A DNA stretch of 17,198 nt from CAIVAT01 sp037139855 (GTDB taxonomy: Bacteria > Bacteroidota > Bacteroidia > Bacteroidales > FEN-979): NCBI GenBank assembly GCA_037139855.1, contig JBAXFM010000095.1:1-17198 (forward strand), read 5' to 3'. This document shows, piece after piece, positions 7,239 to 16,600 of the stretch (within the stretch, counting starts at the first letter, position 1; each line of letters begins with the position of its first letter). The position numbers and the translations under genes are program-made. The notes under the pieces were generated by a model. That model did not search any database and was not told the origin of the DNA. It saw nothing but the letters and a program-made list of their open reading frames with translations.

Positions 7239-7266
7239 TGCGTCATTCGTCATTTGTCACTCGTCA
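7239..7266 (-). repeat. TGACRAA heptad array, four units, overlapping the mnmA stop
   Basis: Read on the minus strand, four exact-phase heptads run TGACGAG, TGACAAA, TGACGAA and TGACGCA. The array includes the last codons of mnmA (encoding T, S, D, K), its TGA stop (7250-7252), and an ATG (7244-7246) in frame with the M28 gene downstream. It is in opposite orientation to the array at 5400-5434. Confidence 0.8.
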
Positions 7267-8338
7267 CTTCTTTAATGATTCCACCACCCAGCACGATGTC
7301 TTCGTCATAAAAAACGGCAGACTGTCCGGGGGTAATGGCGTCATTCGGATGAAAAAACGTGACTTTCACCTCTCCGTTCTCCAACGGTTCGATCCTTGCT
7401 TCACGTTCTTTTTGCGCTGAACGGATTTTTACAGTACAGTCCATGGGATGGTTCAATCGCGAAAGCGCCACCCAATTGAGATCGGATACAACAAACGAGG
7501 CATTGAAAGTCTCATCACGAATGCCAACGATCACTGTGTTTGCCTCTTTATTTAACCCAATCACATACAGTGGCTCCGCATAGGCAATGCCTAATCCTTT
7601 CCGCTGTCCGATGGTATAATTCCAAATCCCCTTATGGTGGCCAAGTACTTTGCCAGTTAAATCAACAATATCGCCCGGAAGGTCTTCCACCTCCAACAGG
7701 TCCTTGTAATCGCCGCTGTAGAAATCCTGGCTCTCCTCCAAATCCTCGGTGGTAATACCTACTTTGCGCGCCAGTTCTTTGATTTCCGGCTTATTAAACT
7801 GTCCGATGGGCAACATAACCTGTTTCAGCTGATCCTGTGATAACCGGTGAATGAAATAAGTCTGGTCTTTTTTCAGGTCGGCAGCTTTCTTCAATACATA
7901 CCGCTGGTATTTCTCACTGAATTCAACACTTGCATAATGTCCTGTGGCGAAAAAGTCAAAAGCGATCCCGCTTTTCCCGGCCATGGTGGGCAACATTCCG
8001 AATTTGATCAGCTGGTTGCATTGAATGCAGGGGTTAGGGGTACGGCCGGCAAGGTATTCGGATTTAAAATAATCAAGTACCGCCTGCTTGTACTCAACAG
8101 AGCAATTAAATACATGATACGGAATATCAAGTTTTTTAGCTACTTCACGGGCTCCATGAATCTCTTCCTCTTCATCAGATCCATAGCAGGCATGTTTACC
8201 CGTCGATTTATATTGTCCGTCCCAGATGGCCATGGTGACGCCAATTACTTCGTAACCCTGCTCTTTGAGAAGGTAAGCAGCTACCGAAGAATCAACGCCT
8301 CCGCTCAAACCTACAATGACGGTTGGTTTCTTTGTCAA
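7250..8338 (-). CDS. mnmA: tRNA 2-thiouridine(34) synthase MnmA, variant cysteine pattern
   Basis: A cytoplasmic enzyme that adds sulfur to the wobble uridine (U34) of tRNA-Glu, -Gln and -Lys using ATP and relayed sulfur. The 362-residue product has the PP-loop GLSGGVDSSVAAYLL (10-24), RTPNPCIQCNQLIKFG (99-114), FATGHYA (130-136), KKDQTYFIHRL, and the conserved NYTIGQRKGLGI before the C-terminal barrel domains. Length is normal. The start is TTG at 8338, giving MTKKPTVIVGLSGG; an in-frame stop lies a few codons upstream and no ATG is available. The usual second catalytic cysteine (KDSTGICFIGE region in E. coli, Cys199) is absent: this protein has EESQDFYSGD. Instead it has Cys51, Cys79, Cys104 and Cys107. 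This matches a known-looking MnmA subfamily, not a random loss. The last residues are encoded by a repeat array. Confidence 0.92.
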   Translation of the reverse strand: MTKKPTVIVGLSGGVDSSVAAYLLKEQGYEVIGVTMAIWDGQYKSTGKHACYGSDEEEEIHGAREVAKKLDIPYHVFNCSVEYKQAVLDYFKSEYLAGRTPNPCIQCNQLIKFGMLPTMAGKSGIAFDFFATGHYASVEFSEKYQRYVLKKAADLKKDQTYFIHRLSQDQLKQVMLPIGQFNKPEIKELARKVGITTEDLEESQDFYSGDYKDLLEVEDLPGDIVDLTGKVLGHHKGIWNYTIGQRKGLGIAYAEPLYVIGLNKEANTVIVGIRDETFNASFVVSDLNWVALSRLNHPMDCTVKIRSAQKEREARIEPLENGEVKVTFFHPNDAITPGQSAVFYDEDIVLGGGIIKEVTSDK

Positions 8339-8372
8339 ACTATTCAGAATTGATTAAAATTAAAAATGGGTG

Positions 8373-8380
8373 CAAAGTTA
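8373..8380 (-). promoter_or_regulatory. Putative -7 box TAACTTTG for mnmA
   Basis: On the minus strand TAACTTTGCA fits the Bacteroidota -7 element TAnnTTTG. It lies 35 bases before the TTG start of mnmA and within the 46-base gap after the C69 gene. No good -33 TTG was seen at the expected distance, so the call rests on the -7 box and position. Confidence 0.5.
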
Positions 8381-8384
8381 GCAA

Positions 8385-10124
8385 TTATTTGGTTTCGGGT
8401 ACTTTGAACCGTTCACCGGTTTGATCAATCATCCTCCGCTCCCACTCCCTGCCATAGCCGGGTTGTGAAGGTTTTTTCGGAACACCTTTGCCATTTCCAT
8501 TGTCGAGCAGTTGAAATCCACTGGTTTGCTTAACATTGCCATCGATGTATTTCATAAACAGAAAGTGGTAAAAGGCATCCCATTTGCTCACAAGAAGGTT
8601 CCCGGTATACACCGTATAATCAGTGATATAATCGAATCCTGTGGCGGGGTTCTCCTTATAAAGTATGGTGGCTTTGGCATCGACGATTTCCGTTTCCTTT
8701 ATCAGTCGTTTCTCGAGTTCTGCCTGATATTTTTCTATCTCCGGATGGATAATATCATATCGGGAATAAGCCCAGTTGTTAACCTGGCTGAATGTCCAGT
8801 AGGCAGAATTGTCGGACCAGGCAATCATTGAACCGTTGCCCCTTACATAGCTGACCGGAATCTCTCTGATGCCACAATACATAGGCGCATAAACACAGCC
8901 ATCGGCATCATCCACTCCAAACCAGTAAATACCGCCGACCGGATCGGGCAGCCAGCTTCTGGATTGTGCCACAAAACTGTACCCGGTTTGCTGTGTAGCA
9001 ATGGCCCGTTCGTTCAAATACATCACACTGTCGACCGTAAATTCCATCGGCCGCCAGCGATATGGCAAATGAAATGGGCCGGCGCCTAAATCGTACCTCA
9101 TGTCGAGTGGGGTATCCTCATAATGATCGCGCATTGCAGCCATAACCTCCTGTAATGCCACGGGAGAATCAGGTTTCACCCACAACGGCAACCGGTTCGA
9201 AGCATATCCATTCGGATTCCTGTTCCCATCAATAAAAAGCGGCTGAAAGGAAAATTTTCCCATGGCATACCTGGTGTATTCCGGGTTATCGCGAATGGAC
9301 TGGTTCACTTTCCTGAAAAACGACCATACCCGCGCATCGCAAAACCGGGCGCCGCCAAAATTCAAAGGATTGTAAACATCCGAAAAACTAAAATCTGCAT
9401 CCTTTCCCTTGTAAAATCCGTGGGCATGCGCAAAACTGATAACATCCGGTGAATGATAAACAGATTGTTGCCGGTCGTTCCAGTTGTTGGATTTCTGAAA
9501 CGGGAAGGATGTAATTCGCGCCTGGTTGGCATGTCCGCTCACATATCCGTCGGGGATGAGGCGGGCAACCCAAACTGCTCCTTTTTCATACTTGCCTTTT
9601 CCGATGATTTCCATGATCCAGGCTTCATTGGCATCGGAAATGGAGAAAGATTCTCCACCGGAAGCGTATCCATACTTTTCCACCAACTCAGTAATAACCC
9701 TGATCATCTCCCTGGCCGTTTTTGACCGTTGAAGTCCGATTTTCATCAGCGATCCGTAATCAAGGAACGAACCCGGCTGACTGGAGAGTGAATCCAGACC
9801 GCCGAAAGTGGTTTCGCCAATGGCTACCTGATGTTCATTCATGAACTGTACTACCGAATAAGTGTGGGCCACTTCGGGGATGATGCCCATAAACATACCG
9901 CTTTCATAGTGGTAAACTTCACACCTGTCGCCAGGTTCGTGATCGGCAGCCGGAAAGAAGGCGATCGCTCCGTATCGGATATGTGAATCGGCGGCATAAG
10001 TGATCATGACCGACCCATCTTTGCTGGCGCCTTTGGTAATGATCAGGTTGGTACAGGCAGAGGAATGTTTATAGGCCGATAAAAAGGATACAAGGAGAAT
10101 CAAGAGAAACTGACATTTTTTCAT
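8385..10124 (-). CDS. Exported C69-family peptidase (dipeptidase-type Ntn hydrolase)
   Basis: The 579-residue product belongs to peptidase family C69 (PepD-like dipeptidases), which use an N-terminal cysteine as nucleophile. A signal peptide (1-23, core FLLILLVSFLSA) ends in SSA directly before Cys24, which starts the family motif CTNLIITKGASKDGS. Cleavage by signal peptidase would therefore expose the catalytic cysteine. Further family parts are VQFMNEHQVAIGETTFGG, REMIRVITELVEKYGYASGGESFSISDANEAW split over about 160-195, and VSGHANQARI. The mature enzyme probably acts on peptides in the periplasm or outside the cell. ATG at 10124 is chosen because it starts the signal peptide; the frame stays open 120 bases upstream to 10244, but that part crosses the promoter and the end of the next gene. 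A promoter-like site is at 10139-10168. Confidence 0.9.
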   Translation of the reverse strand: MKKCQFLLILLVSFLSAYKHSSACTNLIITKGASKDGSVMITYAADSHIRYGAIAFFPAADHEPGDRCEVYHYESGMFMGIIPEVAHTYSVVQFMNEHQVAIGETTFGGLDSLSSQPGSFLDYGSLMKIGLQRSKTAREMIRVITELVEKYGYASGGESFSISDANEAWIMEIIGKGKYEKGAVWVARLIPDGYVSGHANQARITSFPFQKSNNWNDRQQSVYHSPDVISFAHAHGFYKGKDADFSFSDVYNPLNFGGARFCDARVWSFFRKVNQSIRDNPEYTRYAMGKFSFQPLFIDGNRNPNGYASNRLPLWVKPDSPVALQEVMAAMRDHYEDTPLDMRYDLGAGPFHLPYRWRPMEFTVDSVMYLNERAIATQQTGYSFVAQSRSWLPDPVGGIYWFGVDDADGCVYAPMYCGIREIPVSYVRGNGSMIAWSDNSAYWTFSQVNNWAYSRYDIIHPEIEKYQAELEKRLIKETEIVDAKATILYKENPATGFDYITDYTVYTGNLLVSKWDAFYHFLFMKYIDGNVKQTSGFQLLDNGNGKGVPKKPSQPGYGREWERRMIDQTGERFKVPETK

Positions 10125-10138
10125 GCTAATTTTTCTTG

Positions 10139-10168
10139 CAAAAATACAAGAAATGGGCGATGAAACAA
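10139..10168 (-). promoter_or_regulatory. Putative Bacteroidota promoter for the C69 peptidase gene
   Basis: On the minus strand TTG (10166-10168), a 19-base spacer and TATTTTTG (10139-10146) match the Bacteroidota TTG-N19/21-TAnnTTTG promoter. The -7 box ends 14 bases before the chosen ATG, so the leader would be very short or the transcript nearly leaderless. This also argues against the upstream start at 10244. Confidence 0.6.
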
Positions 10169-10200
10169 CATAGGCAGGGATCCAGGTATGGCAATGCCTC

Positions 10201-12243
10201 TCAATGAGGAAACAGTGTTTGAATGGCCATCCGTTTATTATCAAGCAACGTCACTCCCGACTTTATGATATCTTCCATGCCATCCAGTCTGACACCTTGC
10301 TGTTGCGCTACTTCCTGGGCTAATCTCAGGTTTGTCATGGCATTGGCATTGTCATCCTTATTTACAAAGGCTGCCACAAGACCCAGGTAGGCATCTAGAC
10401 TGGTATTGTCGATCCTCAGGCAGTGACGGAATTCGGCAATGGCTTTATCAGGGTCTCCTGTTTCGAGTTCGCAATTCCCCAAAATGGCATACAGTTCTGA
10501 TCGGTATGGATCAAGCTTCAACCCTTTGCCAACCAGGATCCTGCACGAATCAAACTTTTTCTGCTCGACCAGCATCATGCATAATCCAGCATATGCTGAA
10601 ACGTTCATTGTATCGAGATCAAGGACCTTTCTGAAGTCAGCGATGGCCTTATCAGCCTGGTTTGTATTCCCATAAGCGACCCCCCTGTTGAAAAGAGCCT
10701 TAGCGTTTTTCGGATTCATCCCGATCGACACCGAAAAATCTGCAATCGCCTTCAGTGGTTCTCCGGTAAATGCATAGACGATTCCACGGTCGGAAAAGAC
10801 TCCTTCTGATTTTGGGTCGATTAAAAGAGCAGTGGTAAAATCTGCCAGTGCATTATCCCATTCATGCTTCACGGTATAAGCAACACCACGGTTTGCATAA
10901 GGCTCCATACTTCTGCCCGGATTCTGGTTAATTACATCCGTCCAGAGCGATACATCATCCTGCCATATTCTGCTGCGGGAAAAGGTCAGCGCCGAGCATG
11001 TTAAAACAAAAATGGAAAGAACGATAATGCCGGAAATTTTCCAGATTGAGTTCTTAATGCCAAAATACGCAGCAATCCAAACTGTAATAAAAATCAGTCC
11101 AAAGTAAGCTATATAGGTGTATCTGTCGGCAAAAAATCCATTTCCCACTGCAACGATCTGGAGCAGAAAAAATACACTGAAGAGGAAAAACAATGCTCCG
11201 AAAGCAATGGCGCGCGTTTTGCGAAGAGACCACCATACCAGGATTATCAGCAATCCTATCAGAACGGGGTTAAGGAAACTGATCCAAACCCCTGTCCACC
11301 CGGTCATGACCGGATAAGAATATATGCCACACTGGGAATAAGGAACAAAGAATTTAATGACATACCCGGTTAATGAATACAATCCAAATAAAAACTTTTC
11401 TGAGAAACTGAAAGCATGGTCGCTCTTTAAAAAATCAGGGACCTTCAAACCGACCCTGTAAATTATGTAGACACCAAGCAGCCCGAATAAAAGTGACAGG
11501 ATAAAAAATGGTATTTTTTCCCTGATTAATTTGATATAATCGGTCCTCAGCAATAGAAAATCGACCAGGAGCAGCGTTAAAGGAAGTGTAACAGCTTCGA
11601 TTTTAGACAACAATGAACAAAGAAACAACAAAACACTTAACAGAAGCAACTTTGAATTTTGTGGCTTATTATTCACATAAATGATGTAAGCCACCATTGA
11701 AGCAAGGTAAAAAAAACCGTACATCACATCCTTCCTCTCCGTGATCCAGGCAACGGATTCGACACGCATCGGATGAATCCCGAAAAGCAATGCTCCAAAG
11801 GCTGCATAGATGATATCCAATTTCAGAAGTCGTAAAATCCAGAAAACGAGCAAGGTGGACAGGATATGCAGAAAAAGGTTTGTTGTATGGAACGGGAGGG
11901 GATTATCGCCAAACAGCTTATACTCGATGGAGTATGACAACAAGGGCAGCGGAATATAGGTGCCATTGACCTGTTTCGAAAACATATGACCAATGTTTTC
12001 CAGACTCAGCTCTTTGATCATCGTGTTGCTTGTTACATATTTCTCATCATCCCAGGTTTGCAGAAACCCACCTTTTAAGGCGGGGAAAAAAGAGATGAAT
12101 GTTATGACAACAATGACCAAAGCATAGTAAAAAGATCTTGATTTTACGACCCGCCGTAATTCATCAGCCCAGATTACTGCCTGGTCAGGAGATTTTCGAA
12201 CCGGATCTTTCTCCTGTCCGGCATGCTGGTTGCTTTTTGGCAT
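10201..12243 (-). CDS. TMTC-like GT-C glycosyltransferase-type membrane protein with TPR repeats
   Basis: The product has 680 residues: a short cytoplasmic N-terminus, about 10-11 membrane segments (residues 38 to about 425) and a C-terminal TPR domain of about six repeats (447-650, e.g. YANRGVAYTVKHEWDNALAD). The membrane part has features of GT-C sugar transferases related to protein O-mannosyltransferases and eukaryotic TMTC proteins. These are an acidic motif in the first outer loop (WDDEKYV, Asp65/Asp66), GTYIPLPLLSYSIEY (94-108), HTTNLFLHI (119-127) and GIHPMRVESVAWITERKD (155-172). Such enzymes use lipid-linked sugars to modify proteins outside the cytoplasm. Donor and acceptor are unknown here, and bacterial members are mostly uncharacterised. 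The gene lies 41 bases downstream of a T9SS cargo gene on the same strand. ATG at 12243 is used. A weak TAACTTTT box lies at 12267-12274 (minus). Confidence 0.85.
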   Translation of the reverse strand: MPKSNQHAGQEKDPVRKSPDQAVIWADELRRVVKSRSFYYALVIVVITFISFFPALKGGFLQTWDDEKYVTSNTMIKELSLENIGHMFSKQVNGTYIPLPLLSYSIEYKLFGDNPLPFHTTNLFLHILSTLLVFWILRLLKLDIIYAAFGALLFGIHPMRVESVAWITERKDVMYGFFYLASMVAYIIYVNNKPQNSKLLLLSVLLFLCSLLSKIEAVTLPLTLLLVDFLLLRTDYIKLIREKIPFFILSLLFGLLGVYIIYRVGLKVPDFLKSDHAFSFSEKFLFGLYSLTGYVIKFFVPYSQCGIYSYPVMTGWTGVWISFLNPVLIGLLIILVWWSLRKTRAIAFGALFFLFSVFFLLQIVAVGNGFFADRYTYIAYFGLIFITVWIAAYFGIKNSIWKISGIIVLSIFVLTCSALTFSRSRIWQDDVSLWTDVINQNPGRSMEPYANRGVAYTVKHEWDNALADFTTALLIDPKSEGVFSDRGIVYAFTGEPLKAIADFSVSIGMNPKNAKALFNRGVAYGNTNQADKAIADFRKVLDLDTMNVSAYAGLCMMLVEQKKFDSCRILVGKGLKLDPYRSELYAILGNCELETGDPDKAIAEFRHCLRIDNTSLDAYLGLVAAFVNKDDNANAMTNLRLAQEVAQQQGVRLDGMEDIIKSGVTLLDNKRMAIQTLFPH

Positions 12244-12284
12244 AATCTTCGGTAAAAGTGTAGAATAAAAGTTAAACGACAGGT

Positions 12285-13427
12285 TTAGTTCCTGATAAAT
12301 TTTGTCACTCCCGTCTGGTCTTTTGATTTAAGTTTTATGAAATACAATCCTTTGGGCAATGCATTAAGATTAATGGAACCATTATCTGAAATACCACTGA
12401 AGACATTTGCTCCCAGTGAATTATAAATAAAAAACTCAACTGGTTTGCTTTTTGATCTGATGTGTAGTATTTGACTGGCAGGGTTGGGATAAACAAAAAT
12501 ATCTGCATCCCGGGCAATTTCATTCACGCTGTAATTTGGGTCAAACTCGGCTGTTTCATCGTAATAGACATCCCTTGCTTTATTAACAGAATTTTCTTTG
12601 GAGTTGACCATCAATAAGGTAAACCTTGCATTTTCCCGCCAGAAAAAATATCTGTTTGTGGTGATGGTTTGTCCCTGGGTAATCCCAAAAGCTGTCAGCA
12701 ATGCAGTGGGAGCAGGATTACCGGCCAGAAAAAAACTATCGGTCTCTATAATTATTCGTTTTACCATAATGACATCGTAGGCCAGACTTGCTCCCTGGGC
12801 AGTCGGAACCCGCATATCACCCCATCCAATGATCGTGTCAGTAGCAATCGATGTGCTCTTTTTCTGACAGGGAACCTTGTTTAACCCGAATGAGGTTATG
12901 GTAAGTTGAAAATTCAAAACACTCCCATAGGTGTTGTGCCATGAGGTTCCCATCGTTACAGGAAAAGGGAGGATCATGAGCGGTGTGCTGTGAACCCAGA
13001 ATTGTTCCGGGAATATGCAGGAGTCCTTGGGATTTCCAGTCATGGTAACCCCATACCGTTGAGTTTTTACACTATAACCCAGGTACTTTAACCCGTCGGA
13101 CGAATTTTGATTATATGAATTATAATAATAATTCCATCCCGGGATGAAAACAGCCGTGAGACTAGTATCAGTATAAGTTGCCGCAGGGAAATTCGGATTG
13201 GATGGAACAAGACATGTCCGCGGATCCACGCTTTTTTTTACGAGGTTTGAATAATTCCAATGTTGATTTGCCCCGGCAACCGGGAAAATAAACCCGGTGG
13301 TATCTATTTTAACCGGTTTGACTATCCCAGGCGTAAAGTCTGTGTTTGATTGATTAAGCGTAATTTGAGCCTGCATGTAAAAACAAAACACACATGCTGA
13401 AACAATAAGGAATAGTTGCTTTTTCAT
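12285..13427 (-). CDS. Secreted protein with T9SS type A sorting domain, body unrecognised
   Basis: The product has 380 residues with a signal peptide (about 1-20, FLIVSACVFCFYMQAQ) and a C-terminal T9SS type A sorting domain (about 307-380). The sorting domain shows the usual order FVYPNPASQILHI, FFIYNSLGANVFSG, INLNALPKGLYFIKL and a basic KFIRN end. The protein should be moved across the outer membrane by the Por/T9SS machine and anchored or released. The body (about 21-300) is rich in Tyr, Trp, Asn and Thr and looks beta-rich. It resembles unnamed Bacteroidota secreted proteins that carry a segment like GWGDMRVP...YDVIMVKRI. I cannot assign an enzymatic or binding role. ATG at 13427 starts the signal peptide. 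The large Asp-box gene lies 182 bases upstream. Confidence 0.85.
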   Translation of the reverse strand: MKKQLFLIVSACVFCFYMQAQITLNQSNTDFTPGIVKPVKIDTTGFIFPVAGANQHWNYSNLVKKSVDPRTCLVPSNPNFPAATYTDTSLTAVFIPGWNYYYNSYNQNSSDGLKYLGYSVKTQRYGVTMTGNPKDSCIFPEQFWVHSTPLMILPFPVTMGTSWHNTYGSVLNFQLTITSFGLNKVPCQKKSTSIATDTIIGWGDMRVPTAQGASLAYDVIMVKRIIIETDSFFLAGNPAPTALLTAFGITQGQTITTNRYFFWRENARFTLLMVNSKENSVNKARDVYYDETAEFDPNYSVNEIARDADIFVYPNPASQILHIRSKSKPVEFFIYNSLGANVFSGISDNGSINLNALPKGLYFIKLKSKDQTGVTKFIRN

Positions 13428-13609
13428 AGGAATTTATTTTTAAAATGAATATTCTGAAAATAAATCGTTTGATGGCAATTTCGTTACATTTCAATGGACA
13501 AGCACTATCCATTTGACAGGCTAAAGTTAACACAATAATTAAAATAATAATGCCGGAAGGAAAAAAATATTTCCAGGGCAGAATGAATTAAGATTGGTTT
13601 GGCAACGCA
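13428..13609. other. Intergenic AT-rich gap, nothing clear
   Basis: A 182-base AT-rich gap between two T9SS cargo genes. No exact TAnnTTTG box, strong hairpin or gene was seen. A weak stem GGAAA/TTTCC lies near 13564-13576 but is too weak to call a terminator. Confidence 0.5.
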
Positions 13610-16600
13610 TTATCTCTTCAATGCTTTTACCCTGTAAATCACTCCGTGATCGTCGATAAGTTGAATAATAAAAACTCCGGCTGACAGGTGCTCCAGGTTC
13701 ACGGGAAAGAAATCAGATGATTTTTTGATATTTCCCTGACCAACAATCGTTCCTGTTGATGAAAGGATCTGATACCGGAAATTCTGTCCAGCGGGGAGGG
13801 AAACGTTTACCAGGCCGTTGGTCGGCACAGGAAAAGCAGTTATATAGTCCCGGAAATTCTGCGGATTGATTCCTGTTGGCCAGTCAACACACCCCACCAG
13901 GCTGAATTCGGCAGCAGAGGCCCATACGTTCCCATTTACTTCTGAAAGTGCGACCACCCGGAAATATCTTCCCGTTCTGGCGGTGTCTAGAACCACCGTT
14001 TGCGGGGCAGCGGTATTGACAAACTGACCAGTTGTTGCTGGCATTCCCCAGTTAAGGGTGTCATCGCTGATAAAGAGTTCGAAGTTTTTAATCCTCCCGT
14101 TTTCACCCTCCTGCCGGGGGAGGTAGGTAAATTTGCTGATCTTGTATCTTTCGCCGAGACCAATTTGTATTTCATGAGGATATGGATCACTGCCCGTACT
14201 CCACCGTGTATGCCAGATGGTGGAAGGATCTCCATCGAAACTCATGGTTGCCAGTCCGGGATCACCTGTTTCTTCGCTGTCAACATAAACAAGTGACCAG
14301 CCGCTTTTTGGAAGTTCAGCAGGGTTGCTGCAGTCATAGATGGAAGGACAGGTTGTGGCAGATACCATCCCAACAATGGTTTTAGTGAAACTCTTGCCAT
14401 CTTTGGTTACCGTGAGGGTAACGTCATAGGATCCGGGGTACCCAAGTACCACGCCGGGGCTTCGAATGTTTGCGTTCTGCATCCAGACCGGTTGAGGCGT
14501 GATGCTCCAGTGCCAGGTTGCCCCGGTATGATCCAACATGGAGTGGTCGTCAAAATAAATGGTATCCAGCATGCAATTGTAGTACGATTTTCCAACCCAT
14601 GGATTGATGATGGGTGAGAAAGTTGTGTCTTTCAAGGGCGATTCCCATACGCCGCCATTGCCACCAACACGCAATTTCCCGTCCCTGAAAAAAGGCAATG
14701 CCATGTTTACCGTCATGCCCGCCGGATAGTTGTTGCTGAATACTGCCCAATCGGTCATCCCGGTTTTGCGGTAAAAAACTTTGGCAGATTTGCCATTGGT
14801 TGCATTGGTAAACAGATAAACCAGATTATTTCCCGACGAATCAGGCTGAATCACCATGCATTTCATATATTCCGACAGTGTTCCTGTCCAGTCTTCCCAG
14901 GTATCTCCCCCATCGGATGACCGGAACACCTTGCCGATATCAGCCGACCAGGTTCCATTTTGCAGGCACGCCCATATCACATTTTCATTTGTTGGTGAGA
15001 TTGCTATAAAAAGTTTGCCCTTCCAGTTTGAGGTACCATAAGGAGGACTGGTGAGCGAAGGTTTTAATAACCAGGTAATTCCACCATCAGTGGTTTTACA
15101 TAAACCTCCGCCAACGATGTCGGCATAAATCACCTCCGGGTTGCTGTAGCTTATCTGCAGGTAGCGAATCCTGGCCGGGAAATTGTAAAGTAAATCCCAG
15201 GTAACCCCCATGTCGGTACTTCTCCAGAAGCCGGTTCCTTCGCCCAGAAACAATGTGCCATAATAGTTGGGATGATGTACCAGGTTGCTCCGGCGTCCGC
15301 CATACTCATCCATATTGGGATATTTGCTGAAGATAAACCGTCCTTCCGGTTTGCCTTCGGCTGTTTGAGGTAATATCCATCCATTGCCCAGGTCATCAAA
15401 CGCCACATGACGTTTTTTTCCCTGGAGTACCCATCCGGTAGGAGATTCAGCACCCCCCATACGCAGGGCTTTGGGTTGATAAAAATCTGCCAACGCAGTA
15501 TTGCCGTTGTGGTACCTTCCTCCAACCACCACATCTTCGTTCCATCCCTGATCAAAACCCCACATATCGGAACCAGTCAGCCCGTTCACCCTCACAAAGT
15601 AATTGGCAGGGAGCCCGAAATTATCAGTGGTCAGGTTCATGCCGCCATCGGTTGAAACCCAGGTTTCTCCATTCGGCAACATTTTAATATCCTGAATGTC
15701 GGGATGAATATTGAAGTTGCCCGCATAGCCTCCAACAGACGTAAAAGTAGTACCTCCATTGACTGATTTATAGAGGGTTGTAGTGCCAACCAGGATGACA
15801 TTCTCGTTCACAGGGGAGATATCGAGCGCCAGGTCGAAGTACCCCTGGCCGTTATTCATGGGAAATGAACTCGTAGCGCCGGTGGCCTGGAGAGCCCAGT
15901 TCCAGGTGGAACCTGTCAGGGTGCCTTTTAAAAGGTACGGCGTGTTGTTGGCGCTCAACAGAATTGCCAGCATGACATTCGGGTTGGCAGGGGTCATGGC
16001 AAGCAAACCGCCACTTGATTCAACAATTGTATTCGGAAAAGTCGTCTGTGCCTGGAAAGTCAGCCCACCATCCGATGAACCAATAACCGAGAACTTTCCG
16101 CCCGTTACTGTCAGGGCAAAAACCTGGGAATTATCGTTGGGTTTAAACTCTACATCATAAGCCGCAGCCGTCCATTTTTTTGTCCATGTGGCGCCTCCGT
16201 CTGTACTGATGAAAACCCCGTTGGCTGAGGCCGCCAGTATCTTCTGAGAATTCACGGGGTCGATCTTCAGTCTGTCGGCATAGAAAAGGCTCCCAGCCGG
16301 AAGCATAGGTGTCCAGGTTATCCCCCCATCGGCTGTGCGATGTACCTGGTTTCCAGCTGCAACATACACCACATCAGGATTTGACGGGTGGACGGCTACG
16401 GCTGTGACCCCACCTCCGAAGGGATAATTTTGCCCCACCAGTTGCCATGTAAGTCCTTTGTTGATAGTCTTATTCATGTAGCCCGTTTCCGTACCGCAAT
16501 AAATAATATTATTGTCGGAGCCGGCAACGTCGAAAGAATATACATTGGCCTGCCAGGGACAGGATCCAGGCGCGGTAGCCGAGCCGGATTCATTGAGCCA

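Noticed and set aside
7214..7246. M28 start at 7246
   Set aside because: The extra 11 residues come from the heptad repeat and precede a clean MKR-type signal peptide start at 7213.
7847..8353. 168-codon plus-strand frame opposite mnmA
   Set aside because: Antisense shadow of a well-conserved MnmA sequence; composition is not protein-like.
10125..10244. N-terminal extension of the C69 peptidase to 10244
   Set aside because: It would bury the signal peptide, overlap the TMTC-like gene end and cross a good promoter; ATG at 10124 is better.
15783..16160. 125-codon plus-strand frame opposite the large T9SS gene
   Set aside because: Antisense shadow; the opposite strand encodes a coherent Asp-box protein through the whole stretch.
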